From Piezodorus guildinii (taxonomy: Eukaryota; Arthropoda; Insecta; Hemiptera; Pentatomidae), in NCBI GenBank assembly GCA_023052935.1, contig CM041295.1:162364366-162428365 (forward strand): a stretch of 64,000 nucleotides of DNA. The letters run 5' to 3'. Shown here piece after piece: positions 1-9,504 of the stretch. Positions within the stretch are counted from its first letter, which is position 1. Every line of letters starts with the position of its first letter. The notes beneath the pieces were generated by a model. The model saw nothing but the letters and a program-made list of their open reading frames with translations. It was not told the origin of the DNA and ran no database searches. Both the position numbers and the translations under genes were made by a program.

Positions 1-147
1 AGCAAAAAACGTGCTGTATAATAACAATATTAGATTTCAAATTTTCAAGAAGGAAATTTAAAAAAAAATTGAAAACTACTTTTCCGGAATCTTCTCTTTA
101 CAACAAAAAAATGAATACTGTGGAATACAAATCGGACAACTATTTCG

Positions 148-333
148 ATGAAATCAAGGGCTAAAACAAAATCCACCGAGAGTGCTGAGATCTGTTGTCT
201 CAGAAAAAAAATTAAGTCGTCCCCTTTAGTCTTAAATACAAACGAATTCAGCTTTCACAAGGAAAAAACAGCCGCTTTATTTTTAAACATCGCAAAGGCA
301 TACGACACTTCCGTTACACAAACTCGAATGTAA
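148..333 (+). pseudogene. possible LINE reverse-transcriptase scrap
   Basis: A 61-codon open stretch ends in a peptide (TAALFLNIAKAYD) that resembles reverse-transcriptase motif A of jockey-like LINEs, where LDIxKAYD is usual. The catalytic Asp would be Asn here. No other reverse-transcriptase motif is visible nearby, so this is at best a small inactive fragment. Resemblance over 13 residues is weak evidence and chance cannot be excluded. Confidence 0.3.
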
Positions 334-363
334 GGCATGGGTTTACCGTAAATGTTGATACTA

Positions 364-1018
364 TTAACGATTTGATAAACGATAAAAATATAATAATAAT
401 AGGCTTACCGAACCCGAAGGTTCGATGCCGATACCATCAATTCCGCCTACACAGACTCGTCCAATGTTCACCGTTAAAGCCCAAGCCCCGAGATCAGCCT
501 TAACGCAATCCTCCCATCGACGCTTCGGCCTACCTTTCGGACGCCTACCAGTCGGATCAACGAATACCAACCGGAATCCGTTCCTCACCGAGCCCAACCA
601 CTTAACCCGCCCATTTGAGTCTCCGCGATGCTATCAACTAAATTACATTAACCGGTTACCAGTTCCGCAATTCCGCGTTGTGTAACCTTCTGAACTCCCC
701 AGTAGCCTCATCTCTACGTAGGACCTTATTTTCGAAAACTTTAAGCCGTTGTTCATCCTTCAAAGAAAGCGGCCACGTTTCACATTCGTAAAGAACCGTC
801 GGAAGAATAATAGTTTTATAAATTCTAACCTTTAAGTTTTTAGATAGAAGTCGCGAGCTAAGTAATTTAGCAACTGAGTAATAACATGCATTTCCTGCCT
901 TTAACCGGTACTTTATTTCTTCCTGGATTTCATTTTTTCTTGTTATCATTGAACCTAAATACTTGAATTTATCTACATGTTCAAAATTATGCTCTGATAT
1001 CAATATCACCAATACCAC
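364..1018 (-). pseudogene. RTE-type LINE, 3' end of reverse transcriptase ORF
   Basis: On the minus strand, 656-1018 reads as the C-terminal part of an RTE-type endonuclease/reverse-transcriptase polyprotein. It contains DKFKYLGSMIT, a conserved stretch of the thumb region, then YKTIILPTVLYECETW and VFENKVLRRDEATGEF. The reading continues in another frame at 364-597 with the family's basic tail (GRRPKGRPKRRWEDCVKADL). The frame change near 600-656 and the absence of endonuclease and core RT domains make this a 5'-truncated dead copy. A second, more fragmented copy of the same family lies at 45655-45876 and 48923-49620. Family assignment to RTE rather than a neighbouring clade is by motif memory only. 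Confidence 0.75.
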
Positions 1019-1066
1019 TAACAGTCATGGATAAGTACCACCAAATACCACTAACAGTTATGGATA
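1011..1066. repeat. imperfect 23-bp direct duplication
   Basis: The segments 1011-1033 and 1044-1066 are near-identical (AATACCACTAACAGT, then one C/T difference, then ATGGATA). They sit between the LINE fragment on the left and the foldback arm on the right. Confidence 0.7.
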
Positions 1067-1579
1067 CAAATATATTTTTAAAAATATATAAAGGTCAATC
1101 CATTTGAAATCGTCCAATTTTCATTAATTTTGCCGCTCGACATTTTTGATTTTCGTGGTTTTTTGACTAGTTATTCTTTATTCTTTTGTGAATATGAAAC
1201 CATAAATAAAAAAAATTTCGGGCCAATACTTTTAGTATTGCAACAGTTTTAAGTCAGCTTCACGGGCTGAAACATGTAATGGGAAAATCTTTCTAATTGC
1301 TGTAATTTTTTAGATATCAAATCAAAACAAAAATTAACAATAAGATAAGGACATGGTTTGAATTTTTTGTACCCACAACTCATTACTCAGTCCTTTTTGA
1401 GGTATTTTACTATAAATATTACTGTGCTGAAAAATAATCCTTCTTTGAAAACTTATATTGAAAAAAAGATACAGCTTACACGATCAAAATTTCTAAAACA
1501 AGTAGTGCAATGATAAGGCTATATAAGGAAAAATAATTAAACTCGAAAATCAATTTTAACATCCCGTGTCATAGCGCGC

Positions 1580-1772
1580 TGTTGCTGTCTTTATATTTAA
1601 ATGAAATAACAGCTTAACATTAAAAGTATTCTTTTTATTACTGCACATTACATTATATTAACACACTTTTATTTTTGTAACCTTCTTTTAACCTACTCTA
1701 CCTAATCGATTAACAGAATCGATAATTAAATAAGTGTTACCAACATTATTGATAATATGATGTTACCCTACA
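1580..1772 (-). repeat. 3' LTR of the CsRn1-like element
   Basis: This 193-bp copy lies downstream of pol in element orientation. It appears identical to 6024-6216 and has TG/CA termini. The left flank GCGC (1576-1579) is the target duplication. Confidence 0.92.
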
Positions 1773-1775
1773 GTA

Positions 1776-1785
1776 CTCCTCTCCC
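1776..1785 (-). other. polypurine tract
   Basis: On the minus strand this reads GGGAGAGGAG, three bases before the 3' LTR starts. That is the expected place for the plus-strand primer of an LTR retrotransposon. Assigned by position and composition. Confidence 0.75.
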
Positions 1786-2023
1786 AGTAACATCAAGTAT
1801 GTTACGATACTACAAAAGACTTTGATACAAAAATAAAAATAAATAAAATTATCAAACTTTCACTGAACTAAAAAACTAATTTTACAAAACATAATTATAA
1901 CTTATTTTACAAAACAATTATTTTCTCTTTTTAAAAAAAAATTAACCTTTTAAAATACAAAAAACAACAACATAACTATACACATCACACACACTAATCA
2001 CTAGAGACATTTTTCACCACTGA

Positions 2024-5000
2024 TCACTGTAGATAACGCTGAGGAAACCTGACTCTTCTGCCTGTTCTTGTTGTTACTTCCTCTCTGGACGCTGAAGCTG
2101 GAACATCCTGACTTGTTGTCTGAGGCTTCATAGGTATTGTCAACAATCTAGGTTCTTGATCCATATTACAGGTGGGGTCATCAGGGTCTAAAATGTAAGC
2201 AGGCTTCAACCGATCTAATGAAATATTCACCTGTTTTCCTTTGATCTGAAGGGTGAAGTATTTTTCTTGTCTTGATATTACAAGGTACGGTCCTTCATAA
2301 GCTGGTTCAAGGGGCTTCTTTACCCTATCTAATCTTACAAAAACATGGGTGCATACCCTGAGATCTTTGTGTATGAATACACTTGTTGAATTCTTCTTTT
2401 CTGACTTTATTGGTTTAAGAGCATTCATCTGGTCTTGTAAACGGGAAAGAAAAGTGCCGTGTTCCATTCGAGATGTCTTCTCTTCAAAAAATTCACCTGG
2501 CAGTCGTATAGGTTTTCCATACACCATGTGAGCTACCGAATGATTGCCATCATCTCGGAGAGCAGCACGTAAGCCAAGTAAGACTGTAGGTAAGGTTTCT
2601 GTCCACTTCGGAGAATTGTGAGCTTTAATAGCAGTTTTTAAAGTCCTATGCAGGCGTTCGATTTTTCCATTACATTGTGGATGGTATGGCGAACTCCTCT
2701 GAAGCTTTATACCGCAAAGTTTAGCCAGGTTTTTAAATAATTCCGATTCGAAATGTCGGCCTTGGTCAGTAATTACTTTAACAGGTGCGCCAAATCTGCA
2801 AATCCAATATTTGTAGAACGTTTGACCCACCGACTCAGCTGTTATGGTCCGCAATGGTATAACTTCCATCCATGATGTAAAACGATCAATCGCAGTAAGA
2901 CAGTACATCTTGTCGTCTGATGGTGGAAGAGGGCCGATCATATCCAAATGTATTACACTAAATCGGTCATCTGGCTCTTCATATAGGCCTATTGGTGTTT
3001 TTGTATGACGTATTACCTTGTTCCTCTGGCAACCAATACAAGCCTGAGTCCATTCCTTAATATCCTTTTTAATACCGGGCCATATAAATTTTTCTGTTAC
3101 TTGTCGGACTGTGGACTTTATTCCTGGATGAGACAAAGAGTGCACACTGTTGAAAACTTGTTGCCTATATTGTTTAGGAATATAGGGTCTAGTTGTTGAA
3201 GTTGAAATGTCACACCAAAGAACTTGTCCATTCGGAAGAGGATGTTGTTTTAAAATTAAGGAAGTATCAGATTCCTGTAGCATTTTAAGGTCTTGATCAT
3301 CTTTTTGACTAGCTGCAATTTGGTCGTAATCTAGAACAGTCATTGCATCGAGTCGTGATAATGTATCAGCCACATTATTGTCTTTTCCACTGACGTGTCT
3401 GATCTTGGTTGAAAACTGGGATATATACTGTAGCTGACGCTGCTGTCTCGGAGATGCTTTCTCATTTTTCTGATTAAATGCGTAACTTAACGGTTTGTGA
3501 TCGGTATAAATAGTAATGTCACTTCCTTCGATCATATGTCTAAAATGTTTTATAGACAGATAAATACTCAATAGCTCTCTATCGTAAGTACTATAATTTC
3601 TCTGAGCTGGGTTGAGCTTTTTCGAAAAAAAGGCTAAAGGCTTCCAACCTTGATTTTCGAACTGCTGCAGCACAGAACCAATTGCAAAATCTGAAGCATC
3701 CGTAAATAATGCAATTGGAAGATTTGCATTAGGAATGGCAAGCAAAGCTGCGTTTGCTAGGTCTTTCTTGCACTGTTCAAACTGTTTAATGGCTTCTTCT
3801 GTCCAATCTATTTTCGTGCGATCGTTCTTCCTTGCTCCTTTTAAATATTCGTTTAGTATAGCTTGAGTCTCACTTGCGTCTTTAAGATATGGCCTATAAA
3901 AATTCACCATTCCGAGAAATGTACGGAGTTTATGTACAGTCTCTGGACGTTTTATATCCATGATGGACTTAACCTTTTCTGGATCAGGTTTTGTACCTTG
4001 TGCAGTAATCTGATAGCCTAAAAATGTGATCTTCGCAACACCAAATATAGACTTAGACATGTTTACACGCAAGCCATACCTGTGCAGCCTCTCTAGTACC
4101 GCCTTTAGGTGATCTCTGTGCTCTTCTTCAGATTGTGAAGCGATCAAAACATCGTCTAAAAAAGAAAAACAAAAAGGTAAATCTTGAAGTACCTGATTTA
4201 TGAATCTTTGAAACGTTGAAGGAGCGTTACGTAGCCCAAACGGCATGAAATTAAACTGGAACAAACCGAATGGCGTTATTATTGACGTCTTCTCTTTATC
4301 TTCGTCCGCTATTGGAATATGGTAATACGCTCGAATCAAGTCAATTTTTGTGAAAATTCGCTTACCTTCGAGAATACAACTCACATCGTCTATTCTAGGA
4401 ATAGGGTATCGATCAGGAACTGTGATGGCATTTAATCGCCTATAGTCTCCACATATGCGCCAGGTTCCATTTTTCTTGGATACTAAATGTAAAGGACTGG
4501 CCCACTGTGACTTTGATGGTGATATGATACCTTCATTAATTAATATCTGGAATTCCTGCTTCGCTATTCTCATCGCCTCTGGTCCTAACCTTCTTGATTT
4601 TGAGAATACTGGAGCGCTTTCTTTCGTATTAATGTAATGCCTCACTTCATGCTTAACAGGTGGTGGAAAATATGAAGGTTTTGTTATTTCTGGGTACGAG
4701 GACAATACTTGGAAAAATTTATTATTGCTCTGCAACGTGTTGACAGTATCAGCAACTGAAACTTCTACGATTTCTCCATTTATGGACATCTTTGTATTAC
4801 TATCAATTAGTTTTTTAGTTTTTAGATCAATTAATAATCCGAATTTATGCAGAAAATCAGCGCCTATTATACCTTTTGTCGTTTGTGCAATAACAAATGG
4901 CCACTGAAATTTTCGTTTTAGGCCAAGGTCAATATCCATGAGCTGTGAACCATATGTACAAATTTCAGTCCCGTTGGCTGCAAATAATTTAAAATTAGTG

Positions 5001-5176
5001 CTTTTTTTCTTTTTATTCTTTTTGGCGGGAATGACTGAAACATCAGCTCCACTATCCACCAAGAAAGTTTGTTTGCTGTTTCTATCAGTTACGAACAGTC
5101 TGTATGTGCGGCCAAAAGGAATTTCAGCAACAGTTGTGGTCGCTACATCTGCTGCTGATTGGAGTTTCCCTGATTT
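2024..5176 (-). CDS. pol: Pol polyprotein (protease, RT, RNase H, integrase) of CsRn1-like element
   Basis: The frame is open from the codon after a TAA (complement of 5177-5179) to the stop at 2024. It has no needed ATG and overlaps the end of gag in the -1 frame, so it is expected to be made as a Gag-Pol fusion by frameshifting at 5164-5170. Domains in order: aspartic protease with VDSGADVSVIPA just after position 5062; reverse transcriptase with the palm motif around KIDLIRAYYHIPI and the active-site box FLDDVL (FxDD form); RNase H with LFTDASDFAIGS and TYDRELLSIY; integrase with an HHCC finger (HPGIKS to CIGCQRNK) and a DDE core seen as IHLDMIGPL, ITDQGRHFES and NGKIERLHRT. The order RT-RNase H-integrase is Ty3/Gypsy. 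No stop or frameshift is visible in about 1050 codons, so the enzyme set looks complete. No chromodomain or envelope is apparent after integrase. Confidence 0.93.
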   Translation of the reverse strand, partial: KSGKLQSAADVATTTVAEIPFGRTYRLFVTDRNSKQTFLVDSGADVSVIPAKKNKKKKSTNFKLFAANGTEICTYGSQLMDIDLGLKRKFQWPFVIAQTTKGIIGADFLHKFGLLIDLKTKKLIDSNTKMSINGEIVEVSVADTVNTLQSNNKFFQVLSSYPEITKPSYFPPPVKHEVRHYINTKESAPVFSKSRRLGPEAMRIAKQEFQILINEGIISPSKSQWASPLHLVSKKNGTWRICGDYRRLNAITVPDRYPIPRIDDVSCILEGKRIFTKIDLIRAYYHIPIADEDKEKTSIITPFGLFQFNFMPFGLRNAPSTFQRFINQVLQDLPFCFSFLDDVLIASQSEEEHRDHLKAVLERLHRYGLRVNMSKSIFGVAKITFLGYQITAQGTKPDPEKVKSIMDIKRPETVHKLRTFLGMVNFYRPYLKDASETQAILNEYLKGARKNDRTKIDWTEEAIKQFEQCKKDLANAALLAIPNANLPIALFTDASDFAIGSVLQQFENQGWKPLAFFSKKLNPAQRNYSTYDRELLSIYLSIKHFRHMIEGSDITIYTDHKPLSYAFNQKNEKASPRQQRQLQYISQFSTKIRHVSGKDNNVADTLSRLDAMTVLDYDQIAASQKDDQDLKMLQESDTSLILKQHPLPNGQVLWCDISTSTTRPYIPKQYRQQVFNSVHSLSHPGIKSTVRQVTEKFIWPGIKKDIKEWTQACIGCQRNKVIRHTKTPIGLYEEPDDRFSVIHLDMIGPLPPSDDKMYCLTAIDRFTSWMEVIPLRTITAESVGQTFYKYWICRFGAPVKVITDQGRHFESELFKNLAKLCGIKLQRSSPYHPQCNGKIERLHRTLKTAIKAHNSPKWTETLPTVLLGLRAALRDDGNHSVAHMVYGKPIRLPGEFFEEKTSRMEHGTFLSRLQDQMNALKPIKSEKKNSTSVFIHKDLRVCTHVFVRLDRVKKPLEPAYEGPYLVISRQEKYFTLQIKGKQVNISLDRLKPAYILDPDDPTCNMDQEPRLLTIPMKPQTTSQDVPASASREEVTTRTGRRVRFPQRYLQ

Positions 5177-6000
5177 TTAGATTTTCCGTGGTCTATTTCC
5201 CACTGGCATGGAGCTTTGCACTTATCTGGTCGACATTTTGATCCAAATCTAAAATGAAAATAACAATATTTTCCTCCATCTTTATACCTACCTCGGCTTT
5301 GACTTCTACCTCGACCTCGGCGAGGTGCTGAATTGGTATCACGAGACCTACTGAGACGTTTGATCTCTTTATCCATCGCCTCTAACTTAGAAATCAATTG
5401 AGGAAAAGAAAAAGTGTCTGAAGTGTTAGGTTTTGGTTCCCTAACCTCTTCCATCACATGGTTTGGTTGGATCTCCCAAATTCGGTCACCAATATCCGCC
5501 AGTTTGTCTAAATCACCATCTGCGATTGCTAAAATGCTTTTTATTTGACTCGGGAGCTTATCAAGCCATAGAGTTTTGATCAATTTGTCTGAAAATTCAG
5601 ACGTACCTAACCCTTTCATTTTTCTCAGAAGCTGACTTGGTTTCATGTCGCCAATGTCCAAGCCACTGATTAATTTTCGAATCTGATGTTCTTCGCTTTC
5701 CCTATAAATAGCTATTAACCTTTCTTTGGCTCTAGTATACTTCTCTTTTTCCTCCGATTTTACTAAGTCCCAAATGTTTTCCACCGTTTTCAAATCTAAT
5801 TGAGCTATTAAGTAGTTAAATTTTGTCTCTTCACTGGTTACATTCGAAAGTTTGAATTGGGCCTCGGTTTGACAAAACCATATTTCGGGCTTTTCCACCC
5901 AGAACGGGGGCAATTTTATAGCTACCCTGTCTACATTTAAATTAGGTTTTATCTCACCTTCTTCGCCAACATCAGCAATTCCGCTTCCACTCTGTGACAT
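5143..6000 (-). CDS. gag: Gag protein of CsRn1-like element
   Basis: The frame encodes 285 residues from the first ATG (complement of 5998-6000) to the stop at 5143. The open frame extends seven codons further upstream through the primer-binding site, but no ATG lies there. The N-terminal two thirds (PFWVEKPEIWF, TEAQFKLSNVTSEETKFNYL) match the capsid region typical of insect Gypsy elements, where Gag assembles the particle and packages RNA. Near the C-terminus a basic, Ser/Arg-rich stretch precedes a Cys/His cluster beginning CYFHFRFGSKC and ending CKAPC. This is not the standard CX2CX4HX4C knuckle, and similar variant clusters are known from CsRn1-type Gags. The last residues are Asn/Gln rich and overlap the start of pol. 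Confidence 0.88.
   Translation of the reverse strand: MSQSGSGIADVGEEGEIKPNLNVDRVAIKLPPFWVEKPEIWFCQTEAQFKLSNVTSEETKFNYLIAQLDLKTVENIWDLVKSEEKEKYTRAKERLIAIYRESEEHQIRKLISGLDIGDMKPSQLLRKMKGLGTSEFSDKLIKTLWLDKLPSQIKSILAIADGDLDKLADIGDRIWEIQPNHVMEEVREPKPNTSDTFSFPQLISKLEAMDKEIKRLSRSRDTNSAPRRGRGRSQSRGRYKDGGKYCYFHFRFGSKCRPDKCKAPCQWEIDHGKSKNQGNSNQQQM
5164..5170 (-). promoter_or_regulatory. -1 ribosomal frameshift site GGGAAAC between gag and pol
   Basis: In the gag frame the minus strand reads G GGA AAC, which fits the X XXY YYZ rule for -1 slippage. It falls inside the short overlap where both gag and pol frames are open (5143-5176). Pol lies in the -1 frame relative to gag. Position, phase and heptamer all agree. 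I have not modelled the downstream RNA structure. Confidence 0.75.
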
Positions 6001-6005
6001 CGTGA

Positions 6006-6020
6006 ACGTCGGGGTCACCA
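6006..6020 (-). other. primer-binding site, tRNA-Trp type
   Basis: Three bases inside the 5' LTR, the minus strand reads TGGTGACCCCGACGT. This starts with the TGG that pairs with a tRNA CCA end and agrees with what I recall of the animal tRNA-Trp 3' end. Use of tRNA-Trp is a recognised trait of the CsRn1 clade. The tRNA identity is from memory. Confidence 0.75.
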
Positions 6021-6023
6021 ATT

Positions 6024-6216
6024 TGTTGCTGTCTTTATATTTAAATGAAATAACAGCTTAACATTAAAAGTATTCTTTTTATTACTGCACATTACATTAT
6101 ATTAACACACTTTTATTTTTGTAACCTTCTTTTAACCTACTCTACCTAATCGATTAACAGAATCGATAATTAAATAAGTGTTACCAACATTATTGATAAT
6201 ATGATGTTACCCTACA
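6024..6216 (-). repeat. 5' LTR of the CsRn1-like element
   Basis: This 193-bp copy is upstream of gag and appears identical to 1580-1772. The right flank GCGC (6217-6220) duplicates the left flank. It must contain the element's promoter, but no convincing TATA box stands out in this short LTR. Confidence 0.92.
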
Positions 6217-7099
6217 GCGCCAATGGTTTCAATTGATGTAATTTTTCGTGATTTTTTTAAACCATTTTCTTAGCTACTTAGGTAATGTGTTGTACGGACC
6301 CAAATTATATAAAATAATCTCATTATCATTCTAGTTTTTGTAGGGTTATTAAATATGAAAAATTACCGGAGTTAATATTTTTTAAAGAAAACGTCATGTT
6401 AACAGTTAAGAGAATTTTATAACCTCGGAACCAGCTTAGTCTCAAAGACCAAATTTATATCACTTAAACACATAGTATAGATAGGTAATCTGTATTAGTT
6501 TCATAATTTTCCACTCGGTCCCTTTTGAGATATTTCCATGTAAACATGGCAAAAATTGAATTTTTCCACATTTTGAAAATCCATATACAAAAAAAGACTA
6601 TGTTCTCAAGATCGAAATTTTTACAACAAGTAGGGTTGTGACTAAGCTGTCTATGAAAAAATAATCAAAATTGAGACTCTTGTCCTTTTTAGACTTTTAT
6701 CTCGTTAAATATCTCGTTTTTTACTCATTTTCGATAATGTTTTTAACAACTTTCTTCAATATTTAGGTAATGAGTTGTGGGGAAAAAAAATACAAACCAT
6801 GTCCTTATCTTATTGTTAATTTCTGTTTTCATTTGATATCTAAAAAATTACAAGAATTAGAAAGATTTTCTTATCACATGTTTTAGACCGTGGAGCTGAC
6901 TTAAAACGGTTGCAATACTAAAAGTATTGGCCCGAAAAAAATTTTATTTATAGTTTTATATTCACGGAAGAATAGAGAATAGATGGTCAAAAAATCACGA
7001 AAATCAAAAATGTCGAGCGGCAAGGTCTGGACAATTTCGAATTGATTGACCCATAACTCAATAATCATAATTAAAAATGATTAGCAATAACAGTAAATG

Positions 7100-7640
7100 G
7101 GGAGCAGATCCAAGTATATATTTGTTATTCTGTAGAATTGCGATAAGATCCGTGTTTGATTAAGGCGCCGAATATACGGTGTGGCCCCAAATACACATTT
7201 TCGCAAGTTAGTTGTAATTCATAATAGGATCATAAGAATTTATTTTAATCTATATCACCAATATAAGGCCTATCTGGGCTTACGGAGAGGAACTTTTGGA
7301 CTGTACTAAGCCATCGAATTCTTCCCGTATTCAACCTTACAATACAAAATCCTTAATGTTCCTGTTATGTTATCTAAAAGAGAAATTTATGTCAACCATG
7401 CTGCTACTTCGCGAGTTATGTACAACTTTGACCCCTTATCACTTATCTTATCACTACCCTACTTCTTGACCTATATAAGCCCGGCTGCATCAAGCCCTGA
7501 ATATTATTTTTTATTCTCATTTGCAGATGTAACAGTCTAGTTATTAGTGGTATTAGTATTTTATATTCATTTGTTTAAAGTCTGTACTCTATTGTGTTAA
7601 ATAAATCTTTTTAAAAATGGACTCTTGAAGACTACTTATA
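7100..7640 (+). mobile_element. possible degenerate LTR with primer-binding-site-like end
   Basis: The right part has LTR-like layout: a TATAAG box near 7473, an AATAAA near 7600, and then TATATAACTGGCGTCCAG around 7636, where TGGCGTCC resembles a primer-binding site directly after an LTR end. No second LTR copy was found in the window, and a jockey-type LINE fragment interrupts the left part (7247-7366). The call rests on layout only. Confidence 0.35.
7247..7366 (+). pseudogene. jockey-type LINE fragment (family with RPIWTYG tail)
   Basis: The plus strand encodes YITNIRPIWAYGEEL followed by KPSNSSRIQP. This matches the C-terminal region seen intact at 43749-44149 (RPIWTYGVELWGSTKP). Only about 40 codons remain, and the match drops out abruptly near KILN, so there is an internal deletion or truncation. 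Confidence 0.65.
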
Positions 7641-7811
7641 TAACTGGCGTCCAGAAACGGGATTTTGAAGCTGACCTTCTATCATCGTGTCCATTTGACC
7701 CGACAAAATCTTCAGCTAGCTATACAGCTCTTGTTCAAGATCACCCTCCAGAGTCTTCAAGCAGCCAAACTGAATCAAACCAATCTCATCTCCTTCTTAA
7801 ATATAGCTTTT

Positions 7812-7905
7812 TTCAGTCAAATTAATAATTTTTTCAGTCAAATTCATAATGTTTTCAATCAAATTCATATTTTTTTCAGTCAATTTCATAATTTCTTGAA
7901 TCCAT
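7812..7905. repeat. short minisatellite, units of about 25-30 bp
   Basis: About four degenerate units of the form TTTTTTCAGTCAAATTCATAA follow each other, with the spacer length varying slightly. They lie directly after a short open stretch of unknown origin at 7665-7811. Confidence 0.7.
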
Positions 7906-8004
7906 TTTATACAGTTAATTAAATGAGGTTTTGCTACCAAGAACTTAACATTTTTATTAAATCTTGTTGTTGTTTATCAATTTAACGTCACTGTATGTTA
8001 CTGG

Positions 8005-8528
8005 GCTTAATCCGACGTGGCCGCAGGAGTCCTGAGTTTTGCCTATCCAGGTTTACTTAAGATAGGGATCTTTTACGAGTTCCACTTTTTAAATCTTTTA
8101 AGTGTCACCTGTGGTGCACAAATATATGGCGATCCGCTGGCTTTGGACTTGCGACCTTAAGCATAGAAGGCTGTTATGCTAGCCACTACTCCAAGGTGAC
8201 CCTCGATGCATTCAACAAGGTGTTTGAATCTGCCGGGTTTGAACCCGTGACCTTGGACATATTAATCTTTAACGCTTTGATGAATGCATCCAGGGTCACC
8301 TGTGGAGTAGTGGGTAGCATAACAGCCTCTTTTAAAGGATGAAATAACCTTATAATAATAAATAAAGGATTTTTACTCCCTAAAAGCTAATATAGGGCCA
8401 TCTGCTGGTTTTGAACTTGCGACCTAAAGCATAGTCAGCATTATGCTAGCCACTACTCCACATGTGAAACTTTGTGCATTCAACAAGGTGTTTGAATCGG
8501 CCGGGTTTGAACCCGTGACCTTGGACCT
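8005..8528. repeat. cluster of tRNA-headed SINE fragments
   Basis: Part of 8008-8100 matches the SINE at 21211-21497 (shared AGTCCT, TTTTGCCTATCCAGGTTTA and GATAGGGATCTTT). Minus-strand tRNA-like heads, with the complement of GCTAGCCACTACTCCA as A-box region and GGTTTGAACCCGTGACCTTG as B-box region, occur at about 8132-8262 and again at 8404-8528 as a direct repeat of about 125 bp. A third head copy at 8288-8335 is in opposite orientation. This is a nest of several partial copies, not working tRNA genes. Confidence 0.7.
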
Positions 8529-8529
8529 C

Positions 8530-9503
8530 CTCGTCTGACTCTTTTAGCAGATCCAAGCGAGTTCTGATTTTTCTCCCAAATATAATTTCAGCTGGACTCA
8601 TATTAGTTATACTATGAGGTGCATTCCTATACTGCATCAGAATCCGGCTGAGCTTCAAGGAAGTGTCACCAGTTTCCGCCGCCATTGCATTTAACCCTTT
8701 CTTAACTAACTGGACGTACCGTTCAGCCTGGCCGTTGGAAGACGGCTGATATGGCGCTGTTCTTTTGTGGCGTATTCCGTTTGATTTCAGAAACTTTTGA
8801 AATTCTATAGATGTGAATTGGGGCCCGTTATCTGTGACCAGCATTAATGGTAGTCCAAATCTGGTAAAAGCGCTCCTGAGCTCCGTAATTGTCCTTTGCT
8901 TCGTGATTTTAGGTAAGTTACTTCTAACCATTTCGAGAATGCATCTACTAGGATTAAGAAGTAACATCCCTGGAAGGGACCTGCAAAATCCATGTGTAGC
9001 CGTAGCCATGGCATCGTTGGTGGCTCCCACGGGTGTACAGTCCACCAAAGTCTTATTTGAATTCTCACAGCATGGCTTACAATTACGTACCAGCCTCTCG
9101 ATGTCAGCATCGATTGCTGGGCACCAACAATAACTTCTTGCCAACCCTTTCATCTTTCTTACACCGATGTGAGCTGCATGTAATTCAGCGAGTACTAGGT
9201 TTTGTAATCTTCTGGGTATAGCGATCCGATCTCCTCTGAAGATACACCCATCTTGAATACTAAAAATTGTTGAACCATTTTTGTTAACCTCTTTTCCTGT
9301 TTTCAGGGCTTCCATCAGAGGAGCTAAATATGGGTCCAGGCTAGTTGCTTCAGTAAGCATCTTTCAAGTAACGGGTATAATCTCAACCTGTTTCAACTGG
9401 AAGATTGTAGTATCATCCATTGTGTCCTGTAGAACGTTTTCTGCTGGAAATCGGGATAAATACTCAGCATTTGCATGATTCTTCGTGCTTCTGTAAACGA
9501 TAT
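8530..9503 (-). pseudogene. Gypsy pol remnant (end of RNase H, integrase)
   Basis: Minus strand, left to right in protein order: the RNase H end with NAEYLSRFP (near 9460), a TGA stop at about 9363, then integrase. The HHCC finger is present (LHAAHIGVRKMKGLA to CKPCC). The first core Asp is in LHMDFAGPFQG, read in a different frame at about 8980-9000. The second is in LVTDNGPQF and the Glu lies in NGQAERYVQLVKKGL. At least two frameshifts around 8900-9060 break it. The finger-core layout and NGPQF/SNGQAER wording suit Mag or K02A2.6-like Gypsy elements. The C-terminal end runs into SINE sequence at 8528, which truncated it. Confidence 0.85.
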
Positions 9504-9504
9504 G

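Larger units (their letters stand above)
1580..6216 (-). mobile_element. Ty3/Gypsy LTR retrotransposon, CsRn1-like, apparently intact
   Basis: This is a 4.64-kb element in minus orientation. It is bounded by two 193-bp LTRs that appear identical base for base, beginning TG and ending CA. A 4-bp target duplication GCGC lies at 1576-1579 and 6217-6220. Between the LTRs lie, in order on the minus strand, a primer-binding site, gag, pol in the -1 frame, and a purine tract. There is no third ORF that could be an envelope gene. The tRNA-Trp type primer site and the gag motif with Cys/Cys/His spacing unlike CCHC knuckles are features I associate with the CsRn1 clade. Identical LTRs and open reading frames indicate a recent insertion. 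Confidence 0.9.
1093..7051. mobile_element. foldback-type element with long inverted arms, split by an LTR element
   Basis: Sequence starting GGTCAATC at 1093 reappears in inverted orientation ending GATTGACC at 7051. The match is clear for about 300 bp: 1093-1390 against the complement of 6760-7051. Shared landmarks include TGCCGCTCGACATTTTTGAT, an internal GGGCCAATACTTTTAGTATT and a motif around AAGATAAGGACATGG. Further inside, 1385-1545 is also similar in direct orientation to 6510-6690, sharing GATCGAAATTT/GATCAAAATTT and ACAAGTAG landmarks, so the host element has internal direct repeats as well. No transposase is seen. The LTR retrotransposon at 1580-6216 sits inside it, so the original element was about 1.3 kb. 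I could not identify a confident target duplication at the outer ends. Confidence 0.75.

Noticed and set aside
2349..5180. several plus-strand ORFs of 60-80 codons
   Set aside because: They lie entirely opposite the pol frame of the LTR element and have no features of their own.
1580..6216. envelope gene (endogenous retrovirus) in the LTR element
   Set aside because: Only about 250 bp separate the pol stop from the 3' LTR and no further ORF exists there.
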